Shown here: piece after piece, positions 42,469 to 50,404 of the stretch | How positions within the stretch are numbered: the stretch's first letter is position 1 | Layout of the letters: the number at the start of each line of letters is the position of its first letter | Origin: Nonomuraea aurantiaca | GTDB taxonomy: Bacteria > Actinomycetota > Actinomycetes > Streptosporangiales > Streptosporangiaceae | Length of the DNA stretch: 64,000 nucleotides | Reading direction: 5' to 3' | NCBI RefSeq assembly: GCF_020215705.1 | Contig: NZ_JAIWNB010000019.1 | Coordinates: 124,001 to 188,000 of the forward strand | The notes under the pieces: model-generated | Told to the model about the DNA's origin: nothing | The model's database searches: none | Seen by the model: the letters and a program-made list of their open reading frames with translations, nothing else | Made by a program: the position numbers and the translations under genes

Positions 42469-43626
42469 GTGGACATCCGTGATGTGACCTCCGACGACCT
42501 CGACGCCGTTCTCGACCTCCGCCAGCGCTCCTTCGGCCTGATCCCGGCCGCCGAGCGGGAGCGCTGGCGCCAGGCGGCGCTGCCGGCGCTGGCCGAGGGC
42601 CGCTACTTGGGCATGTTCGACGGGCCCAGGCTGGTCGCGACCTCGCGGCTGCGCCCGTTCACCCAGTGGTGGCACGGCAAGCCGCAGCCCATGGCCGGGG
42701 TCGCGGCCGTCACCGTCAGCCCGGAGGATCGCGGCAAGGGCGTCGGCGGCCGGCTCATGCAGGCCACCGTGGAGCGGGCCGTGGCCTTCGGCGACGCCGT
42801 GTCCGTGCTCTATCCGGCGACCACGCCGCTCTACCGCTCGGCCGGCTACGAGCACGCGGGAGCGCAGCACCGCGTCACGCTCCCGGCCGAGTCGCTGCGG
42901 ACGATCCCGCCGAGCGGCCGGGTGGAAGTGCGCAGGATGGGGCCCGGCGACGCGGCCGAGGTGGTCTCGGTGCTGCGGCGGGCACACGGCACCGCGCGCG
43001 CCTGCGGCCCCGTCTCATGGGACGAGCGCACCTGGGCGCTGCGGCTCGGCGAGGCGGACGACTTCCTCTATCTGGCGCCGGACGGCTACGTCGTCTACCG
43101 CTGGGACGGCCAGGACATCGAGGTCGACAACCTCGTCGCCGAGTCCGAGGAGACCGCCAGGGCGCTGTGGTCGCTGGTGGGTACCGCCTCGTCGATGGCC
43201 GAGCACGTCACCGCCAACGTCGCGCCCGACGATCCGGTGCTGTGGCTGCTGCGTGAGCGGTCCACGGAGCGGGTCAAGCAGGTGCGGTGGATGTTCCGCG
43301 TCCTCGACGTGGCGGCGGCCGTGGAGCGCAGGGGATACCCGGCCACCGTCGCGGGTGACGCGGTCGTCGAGGTTACCGACCGGTTGCGGGCGGGCAACAC
43401 GGGGCGCTGGCGGCTGGAGTTCTCCGGCGGCGCCGGGGCCGCCATCCCGCTCGGGAACTCGGGGGAGGCCGGGCCGGTGTTGTCGATCAACGGCCTGTCC
43501 GCCCTGTACGCCGGGATCCCGGCGGCCACGCTGCGGCGCGGCGGCCTCATGTCCGGGCACGAGCGCTACGACGAGCTGCTGGACACCGTCTTCGCCGCCA
43601 AGCCGTACATGCTGGACTACTTCTGA
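42469..43626 (+). CDS. Eis-like GNAT N-acetyltransferase
   Basis: A 385-residue protein with Eis architecture: a GNAT domain (about 1-150) with acetyl-CoA loop R-G-K-G-V-G-G (about 85-91), a second GNAT-like domain, and a C-terminal sterol-carrier-like domain. The chain ends in D-Y-F. In mycobacterial Eis the terminal Phe carboxylate serves as a catalytic base, and here too Phe is last. A Tyr in L-Y-R-S-A-G-Y matches the general-acid region. Eis enzymes acetylate amines, including aminoglycosides. The exact acceptor here is unknown. Confidence 0.88.
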   Translation: MDIRDVTSDDLDAVLDLRQRSFGLIPAAERERWRQAALPALAEGRYLGMFDGPRLVATSRLRPFTQWWHGKPQPMAGVAAVTVSPEDRGKGVGGRLMQATVERAVAFGDAVSVLYPATTPLYRSAGYEHAGAQHRVTLPAESLRTIPPSGRVEVRRMGPGDAAEVVSVLRRAHGTARACGPVSWDERTWALRLGEADDFLYLAPDGYVVYRWDGQDIEVDNLVAESEETARALWSLVGTASSMAEHVTANVAPDDPVLWLLRERSTERVKQVRWMFRVLDVAAAVERRGYPATVAGDAVVEVTDRLRAGNTGRWRLEFSGGAGAAIPLGNSGEAGPVLSINGLSALYAGIPAATLRRGGLMSGHERYDELLDTVFAAKPYMLDYF

Positions 43627-43659
43627 CCGCCCCATCCACGTCCGTTCTCCGGCGGGCTG

Positions 43660-43797
43660 ACCGTCGCGGGCGTTTCCAGCGGCCGGTTCGCGGTCGCGGG
43701 GTTCCGACGGCGGGTCCACGCTCGTGGACGCTCCCGACGGCCGGTTCGCGGTCGCGGGCGTCTCGACGTCCGGCCCACGCTCCCGGGCGTTTCCCGA
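43660..43797. repeat. Imperfect 58-bp repeats upstream of ruvC
   Basis: GGCCGGTTCGCGGTCGCGGG occurs at 43681-43700 and 43739-43758, flanked by diverged GTCCACGCTC and CGGGCGTTTC copies, in the gap before ruvC. Confidence 0.65.
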
Positions 43798-43819
43798 TGC
43801 GCGGGCACGTCAGCCGGGG

Positions 43820-43846
43820 TAGAGTCTCGTGCCGAACAGATGTTCG
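43820..43846 (+). promoter_or_regulatory. ruvC promoter with LexA (SOS) box
   Basis: A TAGAGT -10 box (43820-43825) is followed by CGAAC-AGAT-GTTCG (43833-43846), a perfect match to the actinobacterial SOS box CGAAC-N4-GTTCG. The wider palindrome is GCCGAACA-GA-TGTTCGGC. Confidence 0.85.
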
Positions 43847-43867
43847 GCGGCGCGGGGAGGCAGGCCG

Positions 43868-44425
43868 GTGCGGGTGATGGGCGTCGATCCGGGGCTGACC
43901 CGGTGCGGCCTTGGCGCGGTCGAGGGGCGGCCGGGCGCGCCGCTGTCCCTGGTGGCCGTCGGCGTGGTGCGCACCGGCGCCGACGAGGAGCTGGGCGCCC
44001 GGCTGGTCGGCATCGAGGCAGGCATCGAGCAGTGGCTCGACGACGTGCGCCCCGACGCCGTGGCGGTCGAGCGGGTGTTCAGCCAGCACAACGTCCGCAC
44101 GGTCATGGGCACCGCCCAGGCGGCGGGCATCGCGGTCCTCTGCGCGGCCAGGCGCGGCCTGCCCGTCGCGCTCCACACCCCCTCCGAGGTCAAGGCCGCC
44201 ATCACCGGCAGCGGCACCGCCGACAAGAAGCAGATCGGCGCCATGGTGACCCGGCTCCTGCGGCTCAGCGAGATGCCCAAGCCCGCCGACGCCGCCGACG
44301 CGCTCGCCCTGGCCATCTGCCACGTGTGGCGCGGCGGCGCCCAGCACAAGCTGGCCCAGGCCGTGGCCAGGGCCCAGAGCCGCACGGCCCAGGGCCGTAC
44401 GACAGGAAAGGGCGTGGCGCTGTGA
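43868..44425 (+). CDS. ruvC: Holliday junction endonuclease RuvC
   Basis: A 185-residue RNase-H-fold nuclease that cuts four-way DNA junctions. Catalytic acids are visible: Asp7 in G-V-D-P-G, Glu in A-V-E-R-V-F near 66, and the Asp pair in D-A-A-D-A near 140. The GTG start follows GGGGAGG. The stop overlaps ruvA (GTGA). A LexA box lies about 22 nt upstream, so the ruvCAB operon should be induced by DNA damage. Confidence 0.95.
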   Translation: MRVMGVDPGLTRCGLGAVEGRPGAPLSLVAVGVVRTGADEELGARLVGIEAGIEQWLDDVRPDAVAVERVFSQHNVRTVMGTAQAAGIAVLCAARRGLPVALHTPSEVKAAITGSGTADKKQIGAMVTRLLRLSEMPKPADAADALALAICHVWRGGAQHKLAQAVARAQSRTAQGRTTGKGVAL

Positions 44426-45027
44426 TCGCGTCCGTGGCCGGGCAGGTGACGGCGATCACCCCCTACGGCGCGGTGATCGAGGTCGGCGGGGTCGGCATCC
44501 TCACCCACTGCACACCGGCCACCCTCGCCGCGCTCAGGGTGGGCGAGGAGGCGCGGCTGGCCACGTCGCTGGTGGTGCGGGAGGAGTCGCTCACCCTCTA
44601 CGGCTTCGCCACCGCAGACGAGCGCACCGTCTTCGAGCTGCTCCAGACGGCCAGCGGCGTCGGCCCCAAGGTGGCGCTGGCCATGCTCGCCGTCCACACG
44701 CCCAACGCGCTGCGCGTCGCCGTGGCCTCCGCCGACCTCAAGGCGCTCACCAAGGTGCCGGGCATCGGCCCGAAGGGCGCCCAGCGCATCGTGCTGGAGC
44801 TCAAGGACCGGCTCGGCACGCCCGACGAGGCGGTCGACGCGGCGCTCAACGGCAACCGGCGGGCGGCGGCCTGGCGCGATCAGGTCCACTCGGGGCTGGT
44901 CGGGCTGGGCTACTCCGGCAAGGACGCCGACGAGGCCATCGCCGCGGTCGAGCCGGAGGCGGGTGACGACCCGCAGGTCGCCGTCCTGCTGAAGGCCGCC
45001 CTGCGATCGCTGAGCAGCGCGCGATGA
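44422..45027 (+). CDS. ruvA: Holliday junction branch-migration protein RuvA
   Basis: A 201-residue junction-binding subunit: an OB-fold N-terminus (I-A-S-V-A-G-Q-V), two helix-hairpin-helix motifs (V-G-P-K-V-A-L-A-M near 80, I-G-P-K-G-A-Q-R-I near 115) and the C-terminal domain III that contacts RuvB (about 155-201). The GTG start overlaps the ruvC stop by 4 nt. Confidence 0.95.
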   Translation: MIASVAGQVTAITPYGAVIEVGGVGILTHCTPATLAALRVGEEARLATSLVVREESLTLYGFATADERTVFELLQTASGVGPKVALAMLAVHTPNALRVAVASADLKALTKVPGIGPKGAQRIVLELKDRLGTPDEAVDAALNGNRRAAAWRDQVHSGLVGLGYSGKDADEAIAAVEPEAGDDPQVAVLLKAALRSLSSAR

Positions 45028-45043
45028 GCGGGGAGGTCCAGGC

Positions 45044-46075
45044 GTGAGCCTTGAGCGTGATCTCGTCTCGCCCGACGCCGAGGGCGACGAGCTGCAGATC
45101 GAGGCGGCGCTGCGGCCCAAGCGGCTGAGCGAGTTCATCGGCCAGGCGCGGGTGCGGGAGCAGCTGTCGCTGGTGCTGGAGAGCGCCATGCGGCGCAATC
45201 GGCCGCCGGATCATGTGCTGATGAGCGGTTCGCCGGGTCTGGGCAAGACGACACTGGCTATGATCATCGCAGCCGAGTTGAGCGCTCCGCTCCGCATCAC
45301 CTCAGGGCCGGCCCTGGAGCGGGCCGGTGACCTCGCGGCCATCCTGTCGACGCTGGCCGAGGGCGAGGTGCTGTTCATCGACGAGATCCACCGGATGGCC
45401 CGGCCCGCGGAGGAGATGCTCTACCTCGCGATGGAGGACTTCCGCGTCGACATCATCGTCGGCAAGGGCCCGGGCGCCACCGCGATCCCGCTCGACATCG
45501 CGCCGTTCACCCTGGTCGGCGCCACCACCAGGGCCGGTCTGCTGCCCGCGCCGCTGCGCGACCGGTTCGGCTTCACCGCGCACATGGACTTCTATGAGGT
45601 CGAGGAGCTGGAGCGGGTCCTCTACCGCTCGGCCAGGCTGCTCGACGTGACGCTGCCGGGCGAGGGGGCGCACGAGATCGCCAGGCGCTCGCGCGGCACG
45701 CCCCGCATCGCCAACCGCCTGCTGCGCCGGGTCCGCGACTTCGCCGACGTGCGCACGGAAGGCGTGATCGACCGCGACATCGCCTCCGCGGCGCTCAACC
45801 TGTACGAAGTCGACCCCGAAGGGCTCGACCGGCTCGACCGCGCGGTGCTCGGGGTGCTGCTGCGCAAGTTCGGCGGCGGACCCGTCGGCCTGTCCACGCT
45901 CGCGGTGGCCGTCGGCGAGGAGCCGGAGACCGTCGAAGTGGTGGCCGAACCCTTCCTCGTACGCCAAGGACTGCTGGCCAGGACCCCACGCGGCCGGGTC
46001 GCCACCGCCGCGGCGTGGCACCACCTCGGGATGACACCGCCACCCGACGCATTCGGAGCGACACTTTTCGACTGA
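45044..46075 (+). CDS. ruvB: Holliday junction branch-migration ATPase RuvB
   Basis: A 343-residue AAA+ motor that drives branch migration with RuvA. Walker A is G-S-P-G-L-G-K-T-T (near 62-70), Walker B is L-F-I-D-E-I-H-R, sensor 1 is G-A-T-T-R-A-G, the arginine finger region is A-P-L-R-D-R-F-G, and the C-terminal winged helix is complete. The GTG has GGGGAGG upstream and lies 17 nt after ruvA. Confidence 0.96.
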   Translation: MSLERDLVSPDAEGDELQIEAALRPKRLSEFIGQARVREQLSLVLESAMRRNRPPDHVLMSGSPGLGKTTLAMIIAAELSAPLRITSGPALERAGDLAAILSTLAEGEVLFIDEIHRMARPAEEMLYLAMEDFRVDIIVGKGPGATAIPLDIAPFTLVGATTRAGLLPAPLRDRFGFTAHMDFYEVEELERVLYRSARLLDVTLPGEGAHEIARRSRGTPRIANRLLRRVRDFADVRTEGVIDRDIASAALNLYEVDPEGLDRLDRAVLGVLLRKFGGGPVGLSTLAVAVGEEPETVEVVAEPFLVRQGLLARTPRGRVATAAAWHHLGMTPPPDAFGATLFD

Positions 46076-46081
46076 TCACAG

Positions 46082-46150
46082 AACGGTTGCAACCGTTTCA
46101 ATATGGGAACTTCCCCGCGCGCCGAAACGCTGCTTCGTTGCCGCGTTTCG
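46082..46150. promoter_or_regulatory. Two palindromes between ruvB and yajC
   Basis: AACGGTTGCAACCGTT (46082-46097) is a perfect 16-bp palindrome just after the ruvB stop. CGAAACGC and GCGTTTCG (46123-46150) form 8-bp arms with a 12-nt loop. The second may act as a terminator; the first looks like a regulator site. Confidence 0.4.
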
Positions 46151-46287
46151 CAACAAGCGCCTACACTCCGTGGCTTGGCTGGCTGTGTAGGCTGACGGGC
46201 TGAGCGGCGCGGCCCCGAGGCTACGCACGGAATTTCCGGCGCGAGGCCGGTGTCAACTTCTTGTACGACAATGGAAGGTCGCCCCTT

Positions 46288-46731
46288 ATGAACATGGGAC
46301 AACTCGGAAGCATCCTGCCGCTGATCCTTCTGGTGGTGGTGTTCTACTTCTTGCTGATCCGCCCCCAGCGCAAGCGCCAGCAAGAGGCGACCGCCATGCA
46401 GAACTCATTGGCTCCGGGTGCCCGTGTCATGACCACCACCGGCCTGTTCGGGACCGTGGTGGCGGTGGACAATGAGGACGTGATTCTCGAGGTCGCTCCC
46501 GGGATCGAGACCCGATGGGTGAAGGCCGCCATCGGGCGTGTCGTCACCCCCGGCGACGCTCCGGCTGACGAGTCTCTCGCCGACGAGCCCGTGGTGGACG
46601 ACGTCGTCACGGACGACACGGTCGATCATGAGGTCGTCAAGGGCGACGATAAGGACAACACTCCCCGTGAGGAGACCGAGACGACCGTGGAGCGCAACGG
46701 CGGCAAGGACTCCAGCACCAAGCAGTCCTGA
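46288..46731 (+). CDS. yajC: Sec translocon accessory protein YajC
   Basis: A 147-residue protein with one membrane helix (about 10-27) followed by the family segment F-Y-F-L-L-I-R-P-Q-R-K-R-Q and the small cytosolic domain with V-M-T-T-T-G-L-F-G-T-V. An acidic C-terminal tail (about 95-147) is typical of actinobacterial forms. The ATG at 46288 has GGAAGG upstream. YajC associates with SecD and SecF, encoded next. Confidence 0.93.
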   Translation: MNMGQLGSILPLILLVVVFYFLLIRPQRKRQQEATAMQNSLAPGARVMTTTGLFGTVVAVDNEDVILEVAPGIETRWVKAAIGRVVTPGDAPADESLADEPVVDDVVTDDTVDHEVVKGDDKDNTPREETETTVERNGGKDSSTKQS

Positions 46732-46773
46732 TTAGGCTCTGCCTCAAACCCCTATCTGAAAGACTGACGACCA

Positions 46774-48591
46774 GTGGCCCGACCGACCAGCCGCCACAGC
46801 CGACCGGGGCGAACGCTCCTGGTGCTGCTGGCGCTCATCATCGCCCTGGGTGGGACGATGTTCCTGCAGAAGGCGTTCACGCCCAAGCTGGCACTCGATC
46901 TCGCCGGCGGCACGACGGTGACTCTGTCTCCCGTGACCCTGAACGGCGCCGCCCCGCCTGAGGAGATCCTGGACCGCGCGGTGAACATCATCCGCGACCG
47001 GGTCAACGGCACCGGCCTGTCCGACGCGGAGGTCGCCAAGTCAGGCGACAACATCATCATCTCCGTTCCGGGCGCGGGTCAGGAGGAGGTCATCAAGCTG
47101 GTCGGCACCACGGCGGAGCTCCGCTTCCGCCAGGTGCTCGCCATGGCGGCCACGCAGACTCCGCAGGAGCTCGCCACCGAGGCCCCCAAGCCGGGCACCT
47201 CGCCGTCCGCCGCCCCGTCCAGCACGGCGACCTCCGCGCCGTCGGCCAAGCCGTCATCGTCGGCGCGGGCCCCCAAGCCCACCGCGTCGCCCACGGGCAA
47301 GGCGCTGTCCTCGGCGCTCGTCGCGCCGTCGGCCACCCCGTCGGCCAGTGCCCCGGCGACCGCGGCGCCCAAGGCCCAGGAGACGCCGAAGGCTCAGGAC
47401 ACCAAGAAGGGCCAGAAGGACGCCAAGGCCACCCCGGCGCCCACCCCCACGTCGAGCGGCCAGCCGCCCGCCCAGGACCCCAACGCGGGGATCAACACCC
47501 AGGGCATCGACCCGGCCGTCCTCGCGCAGTTCAACAAGCTCGACTGCAGTGACCCGAAGAACCGCGGGAAGGGCGTCCAGGACGACCCGGCCAAGCAGTT
47601 CGCCGCGTGTGAGTCCGACGGCAGCCTCAAGTACGTCCTCGACGTGGCCAAGGTCGTCGGCACCGACATCTCCTCGGCCAGCGCCGGCGTCCAGCAGGGC
47701 AGCACGCAGTGGCTCGTCCAGCTCGACTTCAAGAGCAGCGGCGCGAGTGAGTGGAGCAAGCTCACCTCGACCGCGTTCAACTCGCAGGAGCCGCGCAACA
47801 AGGTCGCCGTCGTGCTCGACGGCGTCGTGATCACCGCGCCCAACATCATCGGCCCGATCCCGGGCGGCCGCGCCGAGATCACCGGCGGCTTCACCCAGAA
47901 GACCGCCACCGAGCTGGCCGACCAGCTCAAGTACGGCGCGCTGCCGCTGAAGTTCAACCCCAGCTCGATTGACACCGTGTCCTCGACGCTCGGCCAGGAC
48001 CAGCTCATGGGCGGCCTGATCTCCGGCGCCATCGGCCTCGGCCTCGTGGTGCTCTACTCGCTGTTCTACTACCGCGGCCTGGGCATCGTCGCCGTCCTCA
48101 GCCTCGGGATCGCCACGGTCATCACGTACACGGCGGTGGTGGTGCTCGGCCACAACGCCGGGTTCCGGCTGTCGCTGCCGCACATCATCGGCCTGGTGGT
48201 CTCGATCGGCATCACCGCCGACTCCTTCATCGTCTACTTCGAACGCATCCGAGATGAGATGAAGGAAGGGCGGCGGACGCTTCGCGCGGCCGTCGAGGTG
48301 GCCTGGGTGCGTGCGCGGCGCACGATCCTGATCGCCGACGCCGTCATGTTCATCGCCGCGATCGTGCTCTACCTGCTCGCGGTGGGCGGTGTGGCCGGGT
48401 TCGCGTTCGCGATGGGCCTGACCACGCTGATCGACGTCGTGGTGGTCTTCCTGTTCACCAAGCCGCTCATCGCGATGCTGGCCAAGCTCAAGTTCTTCGC
48501 CAAGGGGCACCCGCTGTCCGGCCTCGACTCCGAGCGTATGAGCCAGGATCTTGGCAACACCGGCCGTACGACCACCCCGCAGGAGGCCTGA
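46774..48591 (+). CDS. secD: Protein translocase subunit SecD
   Basis: A 605-residue membrane subunit that uses the proton gradient to help Sec-exported proteins leave the channel. It has a first helix (about 12-32), a large extracytoplasmic region starting L-A-L-D-L-A-G-G-T-T-V-T, the P1 head, and five C-terminal helices with D-Q-L-M-G-G-L and A-D-S-F-I-V-Y-F-E-R-I. About 100 residues of Pro/Ala/Ser/Lys-rich sequence (about 130-235) are inserted in the extracytoplasmic region, as in other actinobacteria. A GTG start is expected. Confidence 0.95.
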   Translation: MARPTSRHSRPGRTLLVLLALIIALGGTMFLQKAFTPKLALDLAGGTTVTLSPVTLNGAAPPEEILDRAVNIIRDRVNGTGLSDAEVAKSGDNIIISVPGAGQEEVIKLVGTTAELRFRQVLAMAATQTPQELATEAPKPGTSPSAAPSSTATSAPSAKPSSSARAPKPTASPTGKALSSALVAPSATPSASAPATAAPKAQETPKAQDTKKGQKDAKATPAPTPTSSGQPPAQDPNAGINTQGIDPAVLAQFNKLDCSDPKNRGKGVQDDPAKQFAACESDGSLKYVLDVAKVVGTDISSASAGVQQGSTQWLVQLDFKSSGASEWSKLTSTAFNSQEPRNKVAVVLDGVVITAPNIIGPIPGGRAEITGGFTQKTATELADQLKYGALPLKFNPSSIDTVSSTLGQDQLMGGLISGAIGLGLVVLYSLFYYRGLGIVAVLSLGIATVITYTAVVVLGHNAGFRLSLPHIIGLVVSIGITADSFIVYFERIRDEMKEGRRTLRAAVEVAWVRARRTILIADAVMFIAAIVLYLLAVGGVAGFAFAMGLTTLIDVVVVFLFTKPLIAMLAKLKFFAKGHPLSGLDSERMSQDLGNTGRTTTPQEA

Positions 48592-48592
48592 G

Positions 48593-49585
48593 ATGGGACT
48601 GGGGCGTCGCCTCTACCGCGGCGAGATCGACGTTGACTTCGTCGGCCGCTGGAAGCTCTGGTACAGCCTTTCCGGCTTCCTGTTGATCGTGTCCCTCGCC
48701 GGGCTGCTGATCAACGGGCTCAACCTGGGCGTGGAGTTCAAGGGCGGGTCGGTCTTCGCCTTCAAGGCGCAGACCGCCACCATCCAGCAGGTCCGCACCT
48801 CTTTCCTCGACGAGGGCGTGCACCAGCCGATCGTGCAGACGGCCGGCGATCGCTGGCGGGTCACCACCGAGAGCCTTGACACGGCGGCGGTGACCAAGGT
48901 CCAGAACGGCATCGCGAAGGACTTCGGCGTGCCGGTCAAGGACGTCGACATCCAGTCGATCGGCGCGTCCTGGGGCGGTGAGGTGTCCAAGAAGGCGTGG
49001 ATCGGCCTGGGCGTCTTCATGCTGGCGATCATTCTCTACCTGTCGATGGCGTTCGAGCCGAAGATGGCGCTGGCCGCGATCGTCGCGCTCATCCACGACC
49101 TCGTCATCACGGCGGGCGTCTACGCCTGGTCGGGCTTCGAGGTCACGCCCGCGACGCTGCTCGGCTTCCTGACCATCCTCGGTTATTCGCTCTACGACGC
49201 GGTCGTGGTGTTCGACATGATCAAGGAAGTCACCGGCAAGCTGGGCACCACGTCGAAGCAGACATACTCGATGGCGGCCAACAACGCGCTCAACCACACG
49301 CTGATCCGATCGCTGAACACCTCGCTGGTCGCGATCCTGCCCGTGGCGGCGATCCTGTTCATCGGCACCACGCTGCTCGGCGCGGGCACGCTGAAGGACC
49401 TGTCTCTGGCGCTGTTCGTCGGCATGATCGTCGGCACCTACTCCTCGCTGTGCGTGGCCACGCCGCTGCTGGTGACGCTGAAGGAGCGGGAGCCGAGATA
49501 CCAGGCCATCGCCAGGCGACTGGCCTCCACCACCGGCACCAAGGGTGGCAAGGGCGCCAAGAGCGCGGCGACGGCCAAGGGCTAG
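48593..49585 (+). CDS. secF: Protein translocase subunit SecF
   Basis: A 330-residue partner of SecD. It starts M-G-L-G-R-R-L-Y-R-G and has six helices. The family segments are G-V-E-F-K-G-G, L-G-F-L-T-I-L-G-Y-S-L-Y-D-A-V-V-V-F-D and the sequence around R-S-L-N-T-S-L. The ATG begins 1 nt after the secD stop codon, with the GGAGG of the secD end serving as the ribosome site. A Lys/Gly/Ala-rich tail ends the protein, and a hairpin terminator follows. Confidence 0.95.
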   Translation: MGLGRRLYRGEIDVDFVGRWKLWYSLSGFLLIVSLAGLLINGLNLGVEFKGGSVFAFKAQTATIQQVRTSFLDEGVHQPIVQTAGDRWRVTTESLDTAAVTKVQNGIAKDFGVPVKDVDIQSIGASWGGEVSKKAWIGLGVFMLAIILYLSMAFEPKMALAAIVALIHDLVITAGVYAWSGFEVTPATLLGFLTILGYSLYDAVVVFDMIKEVTGKLGTTSKQTYSMAANNALNHTLIRSLNTSLVAILPVAAILFIGTTLLGAGTLKDLSLALFVGMIVGTYSSLCVATPLLVTLKEREPRYQAIARRLASTTGTKGGKGAKSAATAKG

Positions 49586-49621
49586 CCCGGCTTGGCCCAC
49601 ACGGGCCCGTACACGCACGAA

Positions 49622-49657
49622 CGACGCCTCCGCCCACCTGGGCGGGGGCGTCGGTTT
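49622..49657 (+). terminator. Terminator after secF
   Basis: GACGCCTCCGCCCA pairs with TGGGCGGGGGCGTC (one G-T wobble) around a short loop and is followed by a small T-run. Confidence 0.75.
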
Positions 49658-49812
49658 ATGGAAGCCCTGAGGGCCCTTACAGGGCCGGACATAACCGGGT
49701 GAATACCACTTACCGCCCCCCGGCGGGCGCCGGTGGTCCACCGGATGGGCCATCATGGAGGCCGTCAGTCGTGGGAGAGGACCGCCAGGCGGTCAACCGA
49801 AGGAGTGCCGTC

Positions 49813-50331
49813 ATGAGCGACCTGAGCTCGTTGATCTGTGACCGGATCAGGGACGTGCCCGACTATCCCCAGGCGGGAGTCATGTTCAAGGACATCACCC
49901 CGCTGCTGGCCGACCCGGTGGCGTTCACGGCCGTGGTCGACGAACTGGCCGGCGGCTTCGACGTGGACAAGATCGTCGGGATCGAGGCGCGGGGCTTCAT
50001 TCTGGCCGCTCCGGTGGCGTACCGGGCGGGGGCCGGGTTCGTGCCCATCAGAAAAAAGGGCAAACTCCCCTCCGAAACCCTGGAGGAGTCCTACGATCTC
50101 GAGTACGGATCCGCGACCATCGAGGTGCACCGCGACGCCTTCACCGAAGGTGACCGGGTGCTCATCGTCGATGACGTGCTCGCCACCGGCGGCACGGCGG
50201 AGGCTACCGTACAACTGGTGCGCAGAGCCGGTGCCGATGTCGTCGGCGTCGCCGTACTGATGGAGCTGGCCTTTCTCAAGGGACGCGAGCGTCTTGCGGG
50301 AGTGGATTTGCGCTCCCTTGTGATCGTCTGA
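49813..50331 (+). CDS. apt: Adenine phosphoribosyltransferase
   Basis: A 172-residue purine salvage enzyme converting adenine and PRPP to AMP. The N-terminal I-R-D-V-P-D-Y-P-Q-A-G-V-M-F-K-D-I-T-P-L-L segment, E-A-R-G-F-I-L, and the PRPP loop V-L-I-V-D-D-V-L-A-T-G-G-T (about 115-127) are intact. The ATG has AAGGAG at 8 nt. It sits between secF and the (p)ppGpp enzyme, the order common in actinobacteria. Confidence 0.95.
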   Translation: MSDLSSLICDRIRDVPDYPQAGVMFKDITPLLADPVAFTAVVDELAGGFDVDKIVGIEARGFILAAPVAYRAGAGFVPIRKKGKLPSETLEESYDLEYGSATIEVHRDAFTEGDRVLIVDDVLATGGTAEATVQLVRRAGADVVGVAVLMELAFLKGRERLAGVDLRSLVIV

Positions 50332-50348
50332 GCCCGCCCCGAGAGAGG

Positions 50349-50372
50349 CCAGGTTTCTCACCTGGATACACT
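50349..50372. promoter_or_regulatory. rel promoter region with small inverted repeat
   Basis: CCAGGT and ACCTGG arms (50349-50365) lie just before a TACACT -10 box (50367-50372), about 33 nt upstream of rel. Confidence 0.4.
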
Positions 50373-50404
50373 GGGGGGCCTGGACTCGATGGTAAGGAGT
50401 CTGT

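Noticed and set aside
47150..47480. Foreign insertion in secD
   Set aside because: The Pro/Ala/Ser-rich stretch is in frame, and such linkers are a known trait of actinobacterial SecD proteins.
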